Of a DNA stretch of 62,615 bases, positions 1 to 9,216 are shown in pieces. The position numbers and the translations under genes were made by a program. Positions within the stretch are counted from its first letter, which is position 1. Each line of letters begins with the position of its first letter. Source of the stretch: Pseudomonas fluorescens (GTDB taxonomy: Bacteria > Pseudomonadota > Gammaproteobacteria > Pseudomonadales > Pseudomonadaceae); NCBI RefSeq assembly GCF_902497855.1, contig NZ_CABVHU010000028.1:1-62615 (forward strand), in the 5' to 3' direction. The notes under the pieces are model-generated. The model saw only the letters and a list, made by a program, of their open reading frames with translations. It ran no database searches and was not told where the DNA came from.

Positions 1-352
1 AATATAATCTATACAAATCAATTGGATATGCCACTACACCGAAAAAACTGAATAACATAGAACATGAATGCGACCCAATCAACAAAAAACCCTAAAAATT
101 CAAGCTCGCGCAATTATAAACAGCAACTTAATAACTCTAATAAAATGAACATTTATTGAAAACATACTATCTAATGCATGCAACAAGACTATCTTCCACG
201 CAAAGTCGTTGAGTCAACCATAACAAGCGTCCCCAGCAAAGACGAGTTTGCCGGACCGATAAGATTTAACTTCATAACATTCAACCCACTGCATGTTGAA
301 TGAGCCTGGAGCGGGTCGTTTCAAGCCTGCTTTGTTGTCTGAGGAGACACTG
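1..352. other. AT-rich non-coding flank
   Basis: No gene is visible before the cytochrome start at 353. The stretch is far richer in A and T than the coding DNA of the window. Just upstream of the cytochrome gene, CATTCAAC (278-285) and GTTGAATG (295-302) form a perfect 8-bp inverted repeat with a 9-nt spacer, which could be an operator or a short hairpin in the leader. I found no TTGA-N6-TCAA site of the FNR/ANR/DNR type here. Confidence 0.6.
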
Positions 353-667
353 ATGAAAAGTATGTTTATTTCCCTGCTGGCCCTGGGTGCTGCGCTGACC
401 CTGCAGACCGCTCAAGCCGTTGATGGCGAGACGCTGTTCAAGAGTAAAACCTGCGTGGCCTGCCACATGGTCGATGCCAAGATGGTCGGTCCCGGTTACA
501 AGGAAGTGGCCGCCAAATACGCCGGCCAGGCCGACGCTTCGGCTACCTTGGTCAAGAGCATCAAAGAAGGCAGCACGGGTAAATGGGGCCCCATTGCAAT
601 GCCGGCCAACCAAGTGACCGACGAGGAAGCGAAGACCTTGGCGGACTGGATTCTGACGCTGAAGTAA
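353..667 (+). CDS. c551/c552-type cytochrome c, periplasmic
   Basis: A small class I cytochrome c of 104 residues that carries electrons in the periplasm. Residues 1-22 form a Sec signal peptide ending QTAQA. The haem motif CVACH is at 34-38 and the sixth ligand is probably Met83 in IAMPAN, the usual layout of the c551/c552 (NirM-like) family. The ATG at 353 is preferred to the in-frame one at 293 because it follows GAGGAG at about 341 and begins the signal peptide. The gene converges on nosL, whose stop is 140 bp away, so it is not in the nos operon. Its position suggests a donor to NosZ or to another denitrification enzyme, but that is inference. Confidence 0.88.
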   Translation: MKSMFISLLALGAALTLQTAQAVDGETLFKSKTCVACHMVDAKMVGPGYKEVAAKYAGQADASATLVKSIKEGSTGKWGPIAMPANQVTDEEAKTLADWILTLK

Positions 668-806
668 GATCATCCGAACTGACAAAGCAGCAGCATTAAC
701 CGCTGTAAATTCGTGAACAGCACATCAACCGCAGAAGAGCCAACTCTCTTCTGCGAAGCAGGTCGCTCATTTCTACAGGCAGACATGCCCGGTTCAGGCA
801 AGTCGG

Positions 807-1319
807 TTACATCGCGGGGGCTTGCTGCAAAAGTGCCAGATCGATTTCTTCGAACCGAAGGACTCTGCCACCCTGCTCGCTGGCCAGTTTGCGGGCAGCC
901 GCTTCATCGGAAAATGAGGCCAGGACAACGCCCATGGAACCTTTCAATTGAGTTCCGATGACATAGTAAGCCTGGGCGGCATCGATCAAATATTGGTCGT
1001 CGGGTTTTTCCCAGGTACTTTTTCCCATGTCATGCACATACAAATTGGCCGATGTGCGGTGATTCTCCGGTTGGAGCCACCAACCGAGCATTTCTGCGGT
1101 GGAGCAGAACTTCTTGACCGTGCCTTTTTCCACGACCTCGCCTTTGGGTCCCGGAAAGTCGGCGATGACCATCCCGCAGACATGACACTCATCACTCTGA
1201 TGGAAAGCCACAGGCGCCACTGCTTGCTTTTGCTCTGCGCGATCATTGCAGGCCGCCAGCCCCAGGCAGGTCATGACGACCACCAGGGCACGGGCCCCGG
1301 CCAGGTATAGAGTGTTCAT
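807..1319 (-). CDS. nosL: NosL, copper-chaperone lipoprotein of N2O reductase assembly
   Basis: Outer-membrane-anchored copper-binding lipoprotein of 170 residues that supplies Cu(I) for NosZ maturation through the NosDFY complex. The N-terminus has a hydrophobic segment and the lipobox LAAC with Cys24. The conserved metal-binding block follows as C45-x2-C48-G-M50, with further conserved Met and Trp residues near MGKSTW. The start at 1319 is chosen because the open frame upstream encodes no signal sequence. It is the last gene of nosRZDFYL, 25 nt after nosY. Unlike some pseudomonad nos operons, no tatE follows. Confidence 0.93.
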   Translation of the reverse strand: MNTLYLAGARALVVVMTCLGLAACNDRAEQKQAVAPVAFHQSDECHVCGMVIADFPGPKGEVVEKGTVKKFCSTAEMLGWWLQPENHRTSANLYVHDMGKSTWEKPDDQYLIDAAQAYYVIGTQLKGSMGVVLASFSDEAAARKLASEQGGRVLRFEEIDLALLQQAPAM

Positions 1320-1344
1320 CTCAACGGTCTCCAGGGTAAAACAA

Positions 1345-2175
1345 TCAAGTGAGTCGACGGCGAAACATCCAGTGCGCCAACAGCAGCGAAACCCCGACCC
1401 AAAGCAACAGGCAAAGCCAGAGCAATGAAGGCGGAACGGGTAGATCACTGCTCAATGCCATCAGGCCGACGGCATTACCGCTGCCTTCGAAACCGGAGAG
1501 ATTGATCAGGCGATAAACGTCGGTCGGATTGAGCAACAGTAACCAGGGCAACAGGTCGGGGTTGAACCGGCCTTTGCTGAGCACCAGCAACGCCAGCAGT
1601 GCCAGATCGAATACCAGCACAAACAGAAACCACACGCCCAGGGCCATTCCGGCCGCGCTGGATTTTTCACTGGCCTTGCTGCTCAACACGTAGGCCAGCG
1701 CCAGGAACACCCAGCCCAGTAGCGTGGAAGACACCATGAAACGGCCGAACGCCCACAGCAGCAATCCCAGTTCGACATCATCGACCAGCAAGGCGATCGC
1801 CACGGCTGCGCAGCCAAATCCGATCAGCGTAGCCAGGGCCAGGATCAAGCCGTGACCGACAAACTTGCCCAACAGGATTTGCCCACGGCCCAGCGGATAG
1901 GTGAGTAACAGCATCAGCGTGCCGCCCTCGTCCTCACCGACGATGGCATCGTAGGCCAGCAACAGCGCGATCAGCGGCATCAGGAAGGTCGCGAGGCTGG
2001 CCAGGCTGGCGATGGTTGCCGGGATGGAGGTGAAACCCACTTGCCCGGATGCGGCCGCGCCGAGCCAGGCGATGCCCACGGCCAGAATGGCGAACAACAG
2101 ACTGATTGCCAGCAGCCAGCGATTGCGCAGCCCGTCACTGAACTCCTTGGCGGCGATACTCCAGATCTGTTTCAT
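1345..2175 (-). CDS. nosY: NosY, ABC-type permease of the Nos copper/sulfur maturation system
   Basis: Integral membrane subunit of 276 residues, matching the known NosY length. It has about six hydrophobic segments (one near 20-40, then 60-80, 105-130, 140-165, 175-200 and 245-270) in the ABC2-type permease pattern. With the ATPase NosF and the periplasmic NosD it forms the NosDFY transporter, which feeds sulfur and copper into the CuZ site of NosZ. The ATG overlaps the nosF stop by 4 nt (ATGA), which fits translational coupling and equal synthesis of complex subunits. Confidence 0.95.
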   Translation of the reverse strand: MKQIWSIAAKEFSDGLRNRWLLAISLLFAILAVGIAWLGAAASGQVGFTSIPATIASLASLATFLMPLIALLLAYDAIVGEDEGGTLMLLLTYPLGRGQILLGKFVGHGLILALATLIGFGCAAVAIALLVDDVELGLLLWAFGRFMVSSTLLGWVFLALAYVLSSKASEKSSAAGMALGVWFLFVLVFDLALLALLVLSKGRFNPDLLPWLLLLNPTDVYRLINLSGFEGSGNAVGLMALSSDLPVPPSLLWLCLLLWVGVSLLLAHWMFRRRLT

Positions 2176-3095
2176 GGATGAATGCCTTCTGTGCCGCCGG
2201 GCGCACGACTCATGTAATAACCGTAGAGGTCCTCGAGGGACGGTTGCAGGATCTCGATGTCCTGGGGTTGATCCTCGTGAAACAATTGGCGCAGCAGGTC
2301 GACTTTGTGGCCGTTGACCGCCATCACCTCGACCCCGTTGCCGCCCATGGCGGTGGCGGTGTGTCCGGCCGCATTCCAGCGCTGCAGCCACTGCTCGCGC
2401 CGAGCCAGGCCATTGGCACGGATACGCGCCGGCAAGTCGGCGTCTTCACGCAGGCGGGACAGGCTGCCGATCGCCTGCAGGCGACCATTGGCCAGGATGG
2501 CCGCGCGATTGATATGCGCTTCGACCCCTGCCAGCACATGGGAGCAAAGGATGATGCTCGTACCCTGTTGGCGCAGACGGTCGATCAACCCGTACAAATC
2601 CTGGGTGGCAATCGGGTCCAGCCCCACCGTGGGTTCGTCCAGCAACAGCAGGCGCGGCTGCCCAAGCACCGCCTGAGCCAGGCCCAGACGCTGGCGCATG
2701 CCCTTGGAATAGGTCTTCACCCGACGGTCCGCCGCCGCCGATAGCCCGACCTGGTCGAGCAATTCGTCAACTTGCGTCAGGGGCGTACCCTTGAGGCGGG
2801 CGAAATAGCGCAGGGTTTCGCGGCCACTGAGTTGCGGGTAGAAGGTCACGTTTTCCGGCAGATAACCGAGTTGGCGACGCACCTCGGTTTGTGCGGGCCG
2901 GCAACCGAGTACGCGCACTTGACCGGCGCTGGTCTTGAGCAGGCCAAGGATCAGTTTCATCACCGTGGTCTTGCCCGCGCCGTTGTGCCCGAACAAGCCC
3001 AGCACCTCGCCTTCACCCAGATTCATGGTCAGCTCGTGCAACACGGTCATGCTGCCATAACGCTGGCTGACGCCTTCGATCTCGACCGGGTTCAT
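2172..3095 (-). CDS. nosF: NosF, ATPase subunit of the NosDFY transporter
   Basis: Cytoplasmic ABC ATPase of 307 residues. The Walker A motif GHNGAGKT is at about 36-43, the signature YSKGMRQ near 135, and Walker B ends LLLDEPTVGLDP near 160. The C-terminal part is the extra domain typical of CcmA/NosF-like ATPases. It powers the NosDFY complex that matures the tetranuclear copper-sulfide centre of NosZ. The start at 3095 lies 4 nt inside the end of nosD (ATGA overlap); the upstream in-frame extension only repeats the end of nosD in another frame. Confidence 0.95.
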   Translation of the reverse strand: MNPVEIEGVSQRYGSMTVLHELTMNLGEGEVLGLFGHNGAGKTTVMKLILGLLKTSAGQVRVLGCRPAQTEVRRQLGYLPENVTFYPQLSGRETLRYFARLKGTPLTQVDELLDQVGLSAAADRRVKTYSKGMRQRLGLAQAVLGQPRLLLLDEPTVGLDPIATQDLYGLIDRLRQQGTSIILCSHVLAGVEAHINRAAILANGRLQAIGSLSRLREDADLPARIRANGLARREQWLQRWNAAGHTATAMGGNGVEVMAVNGHKVDLLRQLFHEDQPQDIEILQPSLEDLYGYYMSRAPGGTEGIHP

Positions 3096-4432
3096 AGGAT
3101 CGGCCCCTGTGCCTGAGGCAGCGTCGGAAGGTCCATCAACGGAAAACTGTCCTTGACCCCAGGCGATTTCGTCACCGGGAAGCTGCGCTGAACCCAACGC
3201 AGCACTTCAATGCTCGGGCTGTTCATCAACAGCCGCACCTGTGGATACAGCCACAGCAGACGGTCGACGTTGTCGTTGGGCTCGTAGATCACATCGCCTA
3301 CCGCATCGTTGTTGCGATCCCAACCCAGGTAATCGCTCCAGTAATTGCCGCGGCCCTGGGCCGACCATTCCTGCAAGCGGGTCGCGACGTATTTGACCTG
3401 CTGCTGATTGTCGACGAAGGCGTTGTCGGCGATGCGGTTGTCTTCGGAACCGGCGGTGAGGTGAATACCCACGGCGCTGCGTTCGAAGTGGTTGTGTTCG
3501 ATGACATTGAACAGCGAGTTGTAGATGAACAGCGCCTTGCCCTCGGCGCCGCTGACCATACCGCCCTCGGCGGCGCCGCTGCGCACGTCGCTGACGAAGT
3601 TGTCGCGCAGCTCGGAATACGTGATGTAGTTCATCAGGATGCCATAGTTCTCGTCCTGCTCGGAGCGGTTGCCAATCACCGTCAGCTTGCGGCTCTGCAT
3701 CAAGGCGTAGCCGGTGCGGGTGCGGCGGGTGGTGTTGCCGAGCAACTGGTTATCGTTGGCGTACATGTAGTGCACGCCGTAGCGCAGGTCTTCCAGGGTA
3801 TTGCCCTGCAGCAGGTTGCCGTTCGAGGTGTCGATGTAGATGCCGTCGCGGGTCAGCCGCACGTGATTACCGATCACCCTGGCGCCGTGCACGGCATACA
3901 GATGAATGCCGTTGCCGCGATCCTGGGAGCGGATGCCCGGGTCACCTTCGATATCGTTGCCAATCAGGCTGACGTCGCGGGTGCCATCCACCCAGATGCC
4001 GAAGCCCGGTCCTTTCATGCGGTTGTGGCCTATTACCGCACGCAGGGCCTTGGGACCGATGAAAATCGCCGAGTTCATGGCCGTCATGTCGCGCCCCCAG
4101 TCGAGCAATGTGCACCCTTCGACCCGCACGTCGGGAGCACTGATGAACAGCGCGTTGCCCTGCCCCTGTGCATCGATGACTGCACCTTTTTCACAATCGA
4201 TCCGCATCGGCTGATCGATCCTGAACTGCCCTTGGTAGTTTCCGGCAGGCAGCGTCCAGTGGTGATCGCCAGCAGGTTGCAGGGGCAGTTCGGTGATGGG
4301 CCTTGGCGACGCCTGGGCGACTGCCGATACAAGCACCCACACCAGAAGTGCCATGCCGCGTAACCCGTCACTGCCCCGGGATCTGAACACTGCGTTCACC
4401 TTTTTACGGCCCTGATACGACCCGCCGCTCAA
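3092..4432 (-). CDS. nosD: NosD, periplasmic right-handed beta-helix maturation factor
   Basis: Periplasmic protein of up to 446 residues that pairs with NosFY in building the CuZ site. Most of it is a parallel beta-helix made of CASH/PbH1-type repeats, visible as recurring GN-x-I/R patterns between residues 90 and 380. A signal peptide core MALLVWVLVSAVAQA is at 27-41. The start is uncertain. TTG at 4432 gives a TTGA overlap with the nosZ stop, GTG at 4399 keeps an arginine-rich n-region, and ATG at 4354 starts directly at the hydrophobic core. I list the longest because the overlap matches the spacing of its neighbours. Confidence 0.92.
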   Translation of the reverse strand: MSGGSYQGRKKVNAVFRSRGSDGLRGMALLVWVLVSAVAQASPRPITELPLQPAGDHHWTLPAGNYQGQFRIDQPMRIDCEKGAVIDAQGQGNALFISAPDVRVEGCTLLDWGRDMTAMNSAIFIGPKALRAVIGHNRMKGPGFGIWVDGTRDVSLIGNDIEGDPGIRSQDRGNGIHLYAVHGARVIGNHVRLTRDGIYIDTSNGNLLQGNTLEDLRYGVHYMYANDNQLLGNTTRRTRTGYALMQSRKLTVIGNRSEQDENYGILMNYITYSELRDNFVSDVRSGAAEGGMVSGAEGKALFIYNSLFNVIEHNHFERSAVGIHLTAGSEDNRIADNAFVDNQQQVKYVATRLQEWSAQGRGNYWSDYLGWDRNNDAVGDVIYEPNDNVDRLLWLYPQVRLLMNSPSIEVLRWVQRSFPVTKSPGVKDSFPLMDLPTLPQAQGPIL

Positions 4433-6348
4433 GCCTTCTCGACGAGCATTCGACCGACCATTTCCATGTGCAGCGCATGACAGAACCAGCTGCAGTAGTA
4501 CCAGTGCAACCCCGGCTTGTCGGCGATGAAGGTGATGGAGGACGTCTGCTGCGGGCTGATCTCCATGCTCACGCCGTGGTTGGTCATGACAAAACCGTGG
4601 CTCACGTCTTCCACCTGATCGATGTTGGTGATGGTCACCGTGACCTCGTCACCCTGCTTGACGGTGAACTCAGTGACGCCGTAGACCGGCGCCATCGAGG
4701 TCATGTAGACCCGGACTTTCTTGCCGTCATGGATGACCTTGTTGTCGGTCTCCAGCTTGATCCCGTCCTTGGCGGCGATGGCTACGGTTTCGGCGAAAAA
4801 CGGATCGTTGCGGTCCCAGATTTTCTTGGTCCGGATCTGGTCGCGGCGGGCCATGACGCAATCGTGGGGTTCGGCGAACGCCGGGCCGTCGTGCACCAGC
4901 TTCATCTCGTCGCCGGAGATATCGATCAACTGATCGTTCTCCGGGTGCAGCGGACCGGTCGAGAGAAAACGGTCCTTGGAAAACTTGCTCAGCACCACCA
5001 GCCACTGGCCGTCGGCCTCGCTGGTTTCGGTCAGCGAGGCATGGTTGTGCCCCGGCTGGTACTGCACATCGAGCTTCTGCTTGATGCAGTTGACCTTCTC
5101 GCCGCCGTAGGCGCGAACGGCTTCATCGATGTTCCACTTCACCACCTGGCTGTCGATGAACAGGGTGGTGTAGGCGTTGCCGCGGCCATCGTAGGTGGTA
5201 TGCAGCGGGCCAAGACCCAGTTCGGGTTCGCCGACCACCACCTCGCGCGGGTCCTTGAATTTGTCGTCGAACAGATCATCGAGCTTGGCGGTGGCGATGA
5301 TGGTGCAGGTCGGCGAAAGCTTGCCGGCGGCGATGAAATACTTGCCATCGGGCGTCATGTTGATGCCATGCGGGTTCTTCGGAACCGGGATATAACGGGT
5401 GAACTCGCTGTCCTTGCCCTCGGTTCTACGCCCATCGATGACCGGTGACTTGGCGTCACCCAAGGTGATGAACTTGCCGGCCTTGATCGCCGCTTCGATG
5501 CGCGGGATGTTGAACACCACCACCCAGTCACGCTCGTTGCGCATCATGCCGCCCAGATCGTAGGCCTTCTCCGAGTTGTAACAGGTCGAGGCCGCATACT
5601 TGCCGGTGTAGTCGGCGTCGGTGTTATCCAGGTTGCCTTCGACTATCACCTGAAAGGCCATCTCCATTTTCTCGGCATCGATGACGTTGAACATCGTGTA
5701 GCTGTTCTTGTCCTGCAGGTCGAAGGTGCTGCCGTCATTGGGGTGCGGAATCACGAATTCGGAATTGGCGAACACGTATTGGGTGTGGGGCATTTTCTGT
5801 AGACGTAAGCCGTGAATAGTCTGCACGTTCGGCACGGTGAGCATCTTGTCGCACTTCATGATGTCCAGGCGGATACGCGCAACGCGGCTGTTAGCCTTGT
5901 CGTTGATGAACAGGTACTTGCCGTCGTACTTGCCGTCGGTCATCGACAAGTGCGGGTGGTGGCAGTCGCCATTCTGGAAGTGGGCGCTGTCGCCCATGAT
6001 CCGCTTGCTTTCGTTGGTCAGTCCCCAGCCCGTGGCGGAATCGACGTTGAACACCGGGACGCGTAACAACTCACGCATCGAGGGAATGCCCATGATTCGC
6101 ACTTCACCCTGATGGCCGCCGCTCCAGAAACCGTAATACTGGTCCAGGTCGCCTGGCCCCACATGAATTTTCGATTGCGCGTCCTTGGCCGCCGCGGCAA
6201 AGGTCTCGCGACTGAATACCGCGCTACCCAAGGCCGTGCCACCCGCCAGCGCAACGCCGGTCAGGGCTGAGGCGCCCAGAAACAGGCGACGGTTCAGGCC
6301 GGGGCCATCGACTGCGTCATGATCTTTTTTCGACTTTTTATCGCTCAT
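4429..6348 (-). CDS. nosZ: NosZ, nitrous-oxide reductase (clade I, Tat-exported)
   Basis: Periplasmic multicopper enzyme of 639 residues that reduces N2O to N2 in the last step of denitrification. A twin-arginine signal (NRRLFLGAS, about 19-27) marks clade I. The seven-bladed propeller carrying the CuZ histidines fills most of the chain. The C-terminal cupredoxin domain holds the CuA ligands Cys619, Trp621, Cys623, His627 and Met630 in CSWFCHALHMEM, and a conserved His lies near 584. The start at 6348 has GGAGC about 11 nt upstream. The gene begins 75 bp after nosR and overlaps nosD. No ligand appears to be missing, so the enzyme should be functional. Confidence 0.98.
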   Translation of the reverse strand: MSDKKSKKDHDAVDGPGLNRRLFLGASALTGVALAGGTALGSAVFSRETFAAAAKDAQSKIHVGPGDLDQYYGFWSGGHQGEVRIMGIPSMRELLRVPVFNVDSATGWGLTNESKRIMGDSAHFQNGDCHHPHLSMTDGKYDGKYLFINDKANSRVARIRLDIMKCDKMLTVPNVQTIHGLRLQKMPHTQYVFANSEFVIPHPNDGSTFDLQDKNSYTMFNVIDAEKMEMAFQVIVEGNLDNTDADYTGKYAASTCYNSEKAYDLGGMMRNERDWVVVFNIPRIEAAIKAGKFITLGDAKSPVIDGRRTEGKDSEFTRYIPVPKNPHGINMTPDGKYFIAAGKLSPTCTIIATAKLDDLFDDKFKDPREVVVGEPELGLGPLHTTYDGRGNAYTTLFIDSQVVKWNIDEAVRAYGGEKVNCIKQKLDVQYQPGHNHASLTETSEADGQWLVVLSKFSKDRFLSTGPLHPENDQLIDISGDEMKLVHDGPAFAEPHDCVMARRDQIRTKKIWDRNDPFFAETVAIAAKDGIKLETDNKVIHDGKKVRVYMTSMAPVYGVTEFTVKQGDEVTVTITNIDQVEDVSHGFVMTNHGVSMEISPQQTSSITFIADKPGLHWYYCSWFCHALHMEMVGRMLVEKA

Positions 6349-6423
6349 GGGTTTTGCTCCATCGGGGCAGATATGAGAAAGCTCGGTCAATCGATTCCTG
6401 TTCCCTGAAAATGCCGCAAGGGG

Positions 6424-8613
6424 TCAGGGCTCAAACACTTGCACCACCGGAATCAGCTCGGCGCTCTGAGTGACTGGCGCTGGCTTGTCCCGTGTCTTGC
6501 GCTTGTTCTTGAGCACCAGTGGCGGGCATTTGTTTTCGTTGTGGTAGGTCATCTGGCAATCGAGGCAGTAATGGCACTCGTTGGCGTTGATGTGGCCGTC
6601 CGGGTGAATGGCCTGGATCTCGCATTCCTTGGCGCACAGCTGGCAGGGGGTGCCGCATTCCTTGCGGCGTTTGAGCCAGTCGAACAGGCGCAGCTTGCTG
6701 GGAATGGCCAGCGCCGCGCCCAACGGGCAGACGTAGCGGCAATAGACTTTGCGCGTGAAGATGTTGATGACCAGCAGCGCTACCGCGTAGGCGACGAACC
6801 ACCACTGGCGATCGAACTTGAGGGTGATGGCGGTCTTGAACGGTTCCACCTCGGCAAATCGCTCGGCGGTGGTCATCGACTCCAGCGAGATGCCGAACAG
6901 CACCAGCAGAATGATGTACTTCACGGCCCACAGGCGCTCGTGCAACGCGAAGGGCAGTTCATACTGCGGGATCTTGATTTTGCGCGCGGCTTCGTTGATC
7001 AATTCCTGCAAGGCGCCGAAGGGGCACAACCAGCCACAGAACACCCCTCGCCCCCACAGCAGAATGCTGGCGGCGGTAAAGGTCCAGAGGATGAACACAA
7101 TCGGGTCGGTGAGAAACAGTTCCCAGCGGAAGTTCTCGACCAGGGCATGGGCGAACGTCAGGACATTGACCACTGAAATCTGGCCCAGGGCGTACCAGCC
7201 GATGAACACCACGGTGAAGATCAAATAGACGCGACGCAGCCAGTGGAGGAAACGCGGGTACTTGGTGAAGGTGTCCTGCAGGAACAGAATCACCATCAAC
7301 ACCGCCAGCGCCGTGCAAAGGATCCCGATCTGAAAGGCTTTCTGGTACCAGATATTGACCCACGTCGGCCGGTTGGCAACTTCGATCGCGGCCAGTTCTT
7401 CGGCGCTGGGCGGTGGGCGCAGGAGGTAGGGCTCGGGCAGTTGGTAAGACAGCTCGAAACTGCTGAACACACCGGCGACCGCGCCGGTCTGACGGCGCAC
7501 CAGCAATTCCAGGGACCAGGGCGATCCGGGATCGAACCGGGCCGGTTCGCGCACAATGAAAATCGACATCTCGTTGAATTCCGGCATGCCCTTGGCAAAC
7601 ACGTCGGAGAGCCGCTGATGGTCCATGTCGCGGAAACTGATGACGTGGCCGAACTGGCGCAATTGCACCCGGTCGAAAATCCCGCCGCGCACATAACCCG
7701 AGCCTTTATAGGAATACAGGCCGCGACCCAGCACGGCGATGGCCTGCTCGCCCGGCTTGAGGTCCTGCATGAGGAAACGGTACTGATTGTCGCCCAGCAG
7801 GTTGCGACCAATGGTTGGCGGATTCAGGTCGGCGACGTAGAGTTCGATAAAGGGTTCATCGACTTGCTCGGCACTGGCGCTGTCGATGCCTTCGGCTTCG
7901 GTGCCCTTGAAGGCGGCGTCGACCTGGCCACGGGTCAGGTTCAACTGGCGGATCGCGCCGTTGCCGGTCAGTTGTTCCCAGGTCGCGGGTTCGTAAAAGT
8001 CCTGGCGCACGGTGGCGGGCTTCTGCGTCTGCCCGGACTTGTCCTCAACCAGTTTCAGCGAAACGGCCACCTTTTGCGCCGCGCGCATGATGATCTCGTT
8101 GACCACCATGACGGTCACCGTCGCGCCGGAGATCCCGTCGACCGACACCGCCTCTGGATCACTGGAGTGACCGACCACCACTCTTCGGTCGGCCTTGATC
8201 CCTTTGTACTTGGCATCGAAGGCATGCAGCTTTTCCACGGGAATGCCGATGAGCAGGATCGGCTCATGGTGTTCCAGTACGTAGGCGTCCTGGATGACAC
8301 CCTGGGGATCGAGGATGACCTGCATGTTGACCGGTTTGCCCGAATAGGCCGGGATGTCCACCACGTCCTGACTCTGGAACACATAACCGAGCAGGGTTTT
8401 TCCGGCGCTGACGGTGCGGACCTTGAACTCGCCGGTCGGCTCGGAAAGGCTGTCACTGTCAGGGAAAATCGTTGCTATACGCTGCTGCTCAAGCCCGCCG
8501 TATTCCTTCGCCTGTGATTCAAGGATTCCACAGAACACCATGGCCAACACAAGTATCAGCCCATATTTAAATAGGCGCAGGGGGCGGTTTTCTTTGAACG
8601 CAAGAATAATCAT
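6424..8613 (-). CDS. nosR: NosR, membrane flavo-iron-sulfur electron donor/regulator for NosZ
   Basis: Polytopic protein of 729 residues needed for nosZ expression and for electron supply from quinol. It has an N-terminal signal/anchor (about 12-33), a periplasmic FMN-binding domain with the flavinylation-type motif SGAT at 162-165, several transmembrane helices between about 415 and 620, two CxxxCP motifs (GWLCPFG and RYVCPLG), and a C-terminal pair of 4Fe-4S clusters (about 653-697). The start at 8613 (MIILAF) matches the family. The frame stays open for 83 codons upstream, but those residues do not look like NosR. No apbE/nosX flavin transferase gene is in the window. Confidence 0.95.
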   Translation of the reverse strand: MIILAFKENRPLRLFKYGLILVLAMVFCGILESQAKEYGGLEQQRIATIFPDSDSLSEPTGEFKVRTVSAGKTLLGYVFQSQDVVDIPAYSGKPVNMQVILDPQGVIQDAYVLEHHEPILLIGIPVEKLHAFDAKYKGIKADRRVVVGHSSDPEAVSVDGISGATVTVMVVNEIIMRAAQKVAVSLKLVEDKSGQTQKPATVRQDFYEPATWEQLTGNGAIRQLNLTRGQVDAAFKGTEAEGIDSASAEQVDEPFIELYVADLNPPTIGRNLLGDNQYRFLMQDLKPGEQAIAVLGRGLYSYKGSGYVRGGIFDRVQLRQFGHVISFRDMDHQRLSDVFAKGMPEFNEMSIFIVREPARFDPGSPWSLELLVRRQTGAVAGVFSSFELSYQLPEPYLLRPPPSAEELAAIEVANRPTWVNIWYQKAFQIGILCTALAVLMVILFLQDTFTKYPRFLHWLRRVYLIFTVVFIGWYALGQISVVNVLTFAHALVENFRWELFLTDPIVFILWTFTAASILLWGRGVFCGWLCPFGALQELINEAARKIKIPQYELPFALHERLWAVKYIILLVLFGISLESMTTAERFAEVEPFKTAITLKFDRQWWFVAYAVALLVINIFTRKVYCRYVCPLGAALAIPSKLRLFDWLKRRKECGTPCQLCAKECEIQAIHPDGHINANECHYCLDCQMTYHNENKCPPLVLKNKRKTRDKPAPVTQSAELIPVVQVFEP

Positions 8614-9216
8614 CGGTTCGTTGAGCCTTTGACCCACACTGAATGACCAGCATGAAACTATTATGCTCAAACGCCTCTTTATTGGATTTATGCCATCAAC
8701 AATCCTCCTTAAATACAGACATAGCAAACTATTCCATCGATCATGATGAAACGCGTTCATTCTTGTAAAACGGTAATGGTTCAATGTTGATTGAGAGGAG
8801 CGACGACGCCCGGGGTTGACCGGCGTAAACTTGCGTCTGGGCTGGTTATCCTGTGAGGGCAAGAGAAGTATAAGCAGGCATCGTTGACCGAAGGATCAGA
8901 CCTCGTTGCGACTTTAGCATAAGGTATATCGCTTTTCAGTCTAAGCAAATTGTTTAAATAACGTTATTGCGATTGTGATTTTTTGCGGGCAAGGAGTAGC
9001 AATTGCTCACGCATGAACTTTCACCCACAAAATGCACACTAAGTTAAAGTTACAACTTGCAGCTCGATGCAGACAATGACTGGATTTAAATATTGTCTTT
9101 TCTAATTTCCGACACTAACCAATCACACCAATACAACAATCGACAACTTCCAGCTGTTAAAATCCACAAGAGCGGATTAATGCCGGACTCAGAGTTTGTG
9201 TACACCACCGATTAAC
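8614..9216. other. AT-rich non-coding region upstream of nosR
   Basis: No gene is visible. A stretch around 8900-9180 is distinctly AT-rich, and this region should hold the nosR promoter. I looked for TTGA-N6-TCAA (FNR/ANR/DNR-type) sites and found none that fits well. The palindromic ATCATGAT near 8740 is the closest symmetric sequence. Confidence 0.5.

Noticed and set aside
8614..8862. In-frame extension of NosR by 83 codons
   Set aside because: No signal peptide or family-like sequence; the internal ATG at 8613 gives the standard NosR N-terminus.
8614..9190. FNR/ANR/DNR box upstream of nosR
   Set aside because: I searched for TTGA-N6-TCAA on the printed strand. TTGACCGAAGGATCAG and similar strings have the wrong spacing or arms.
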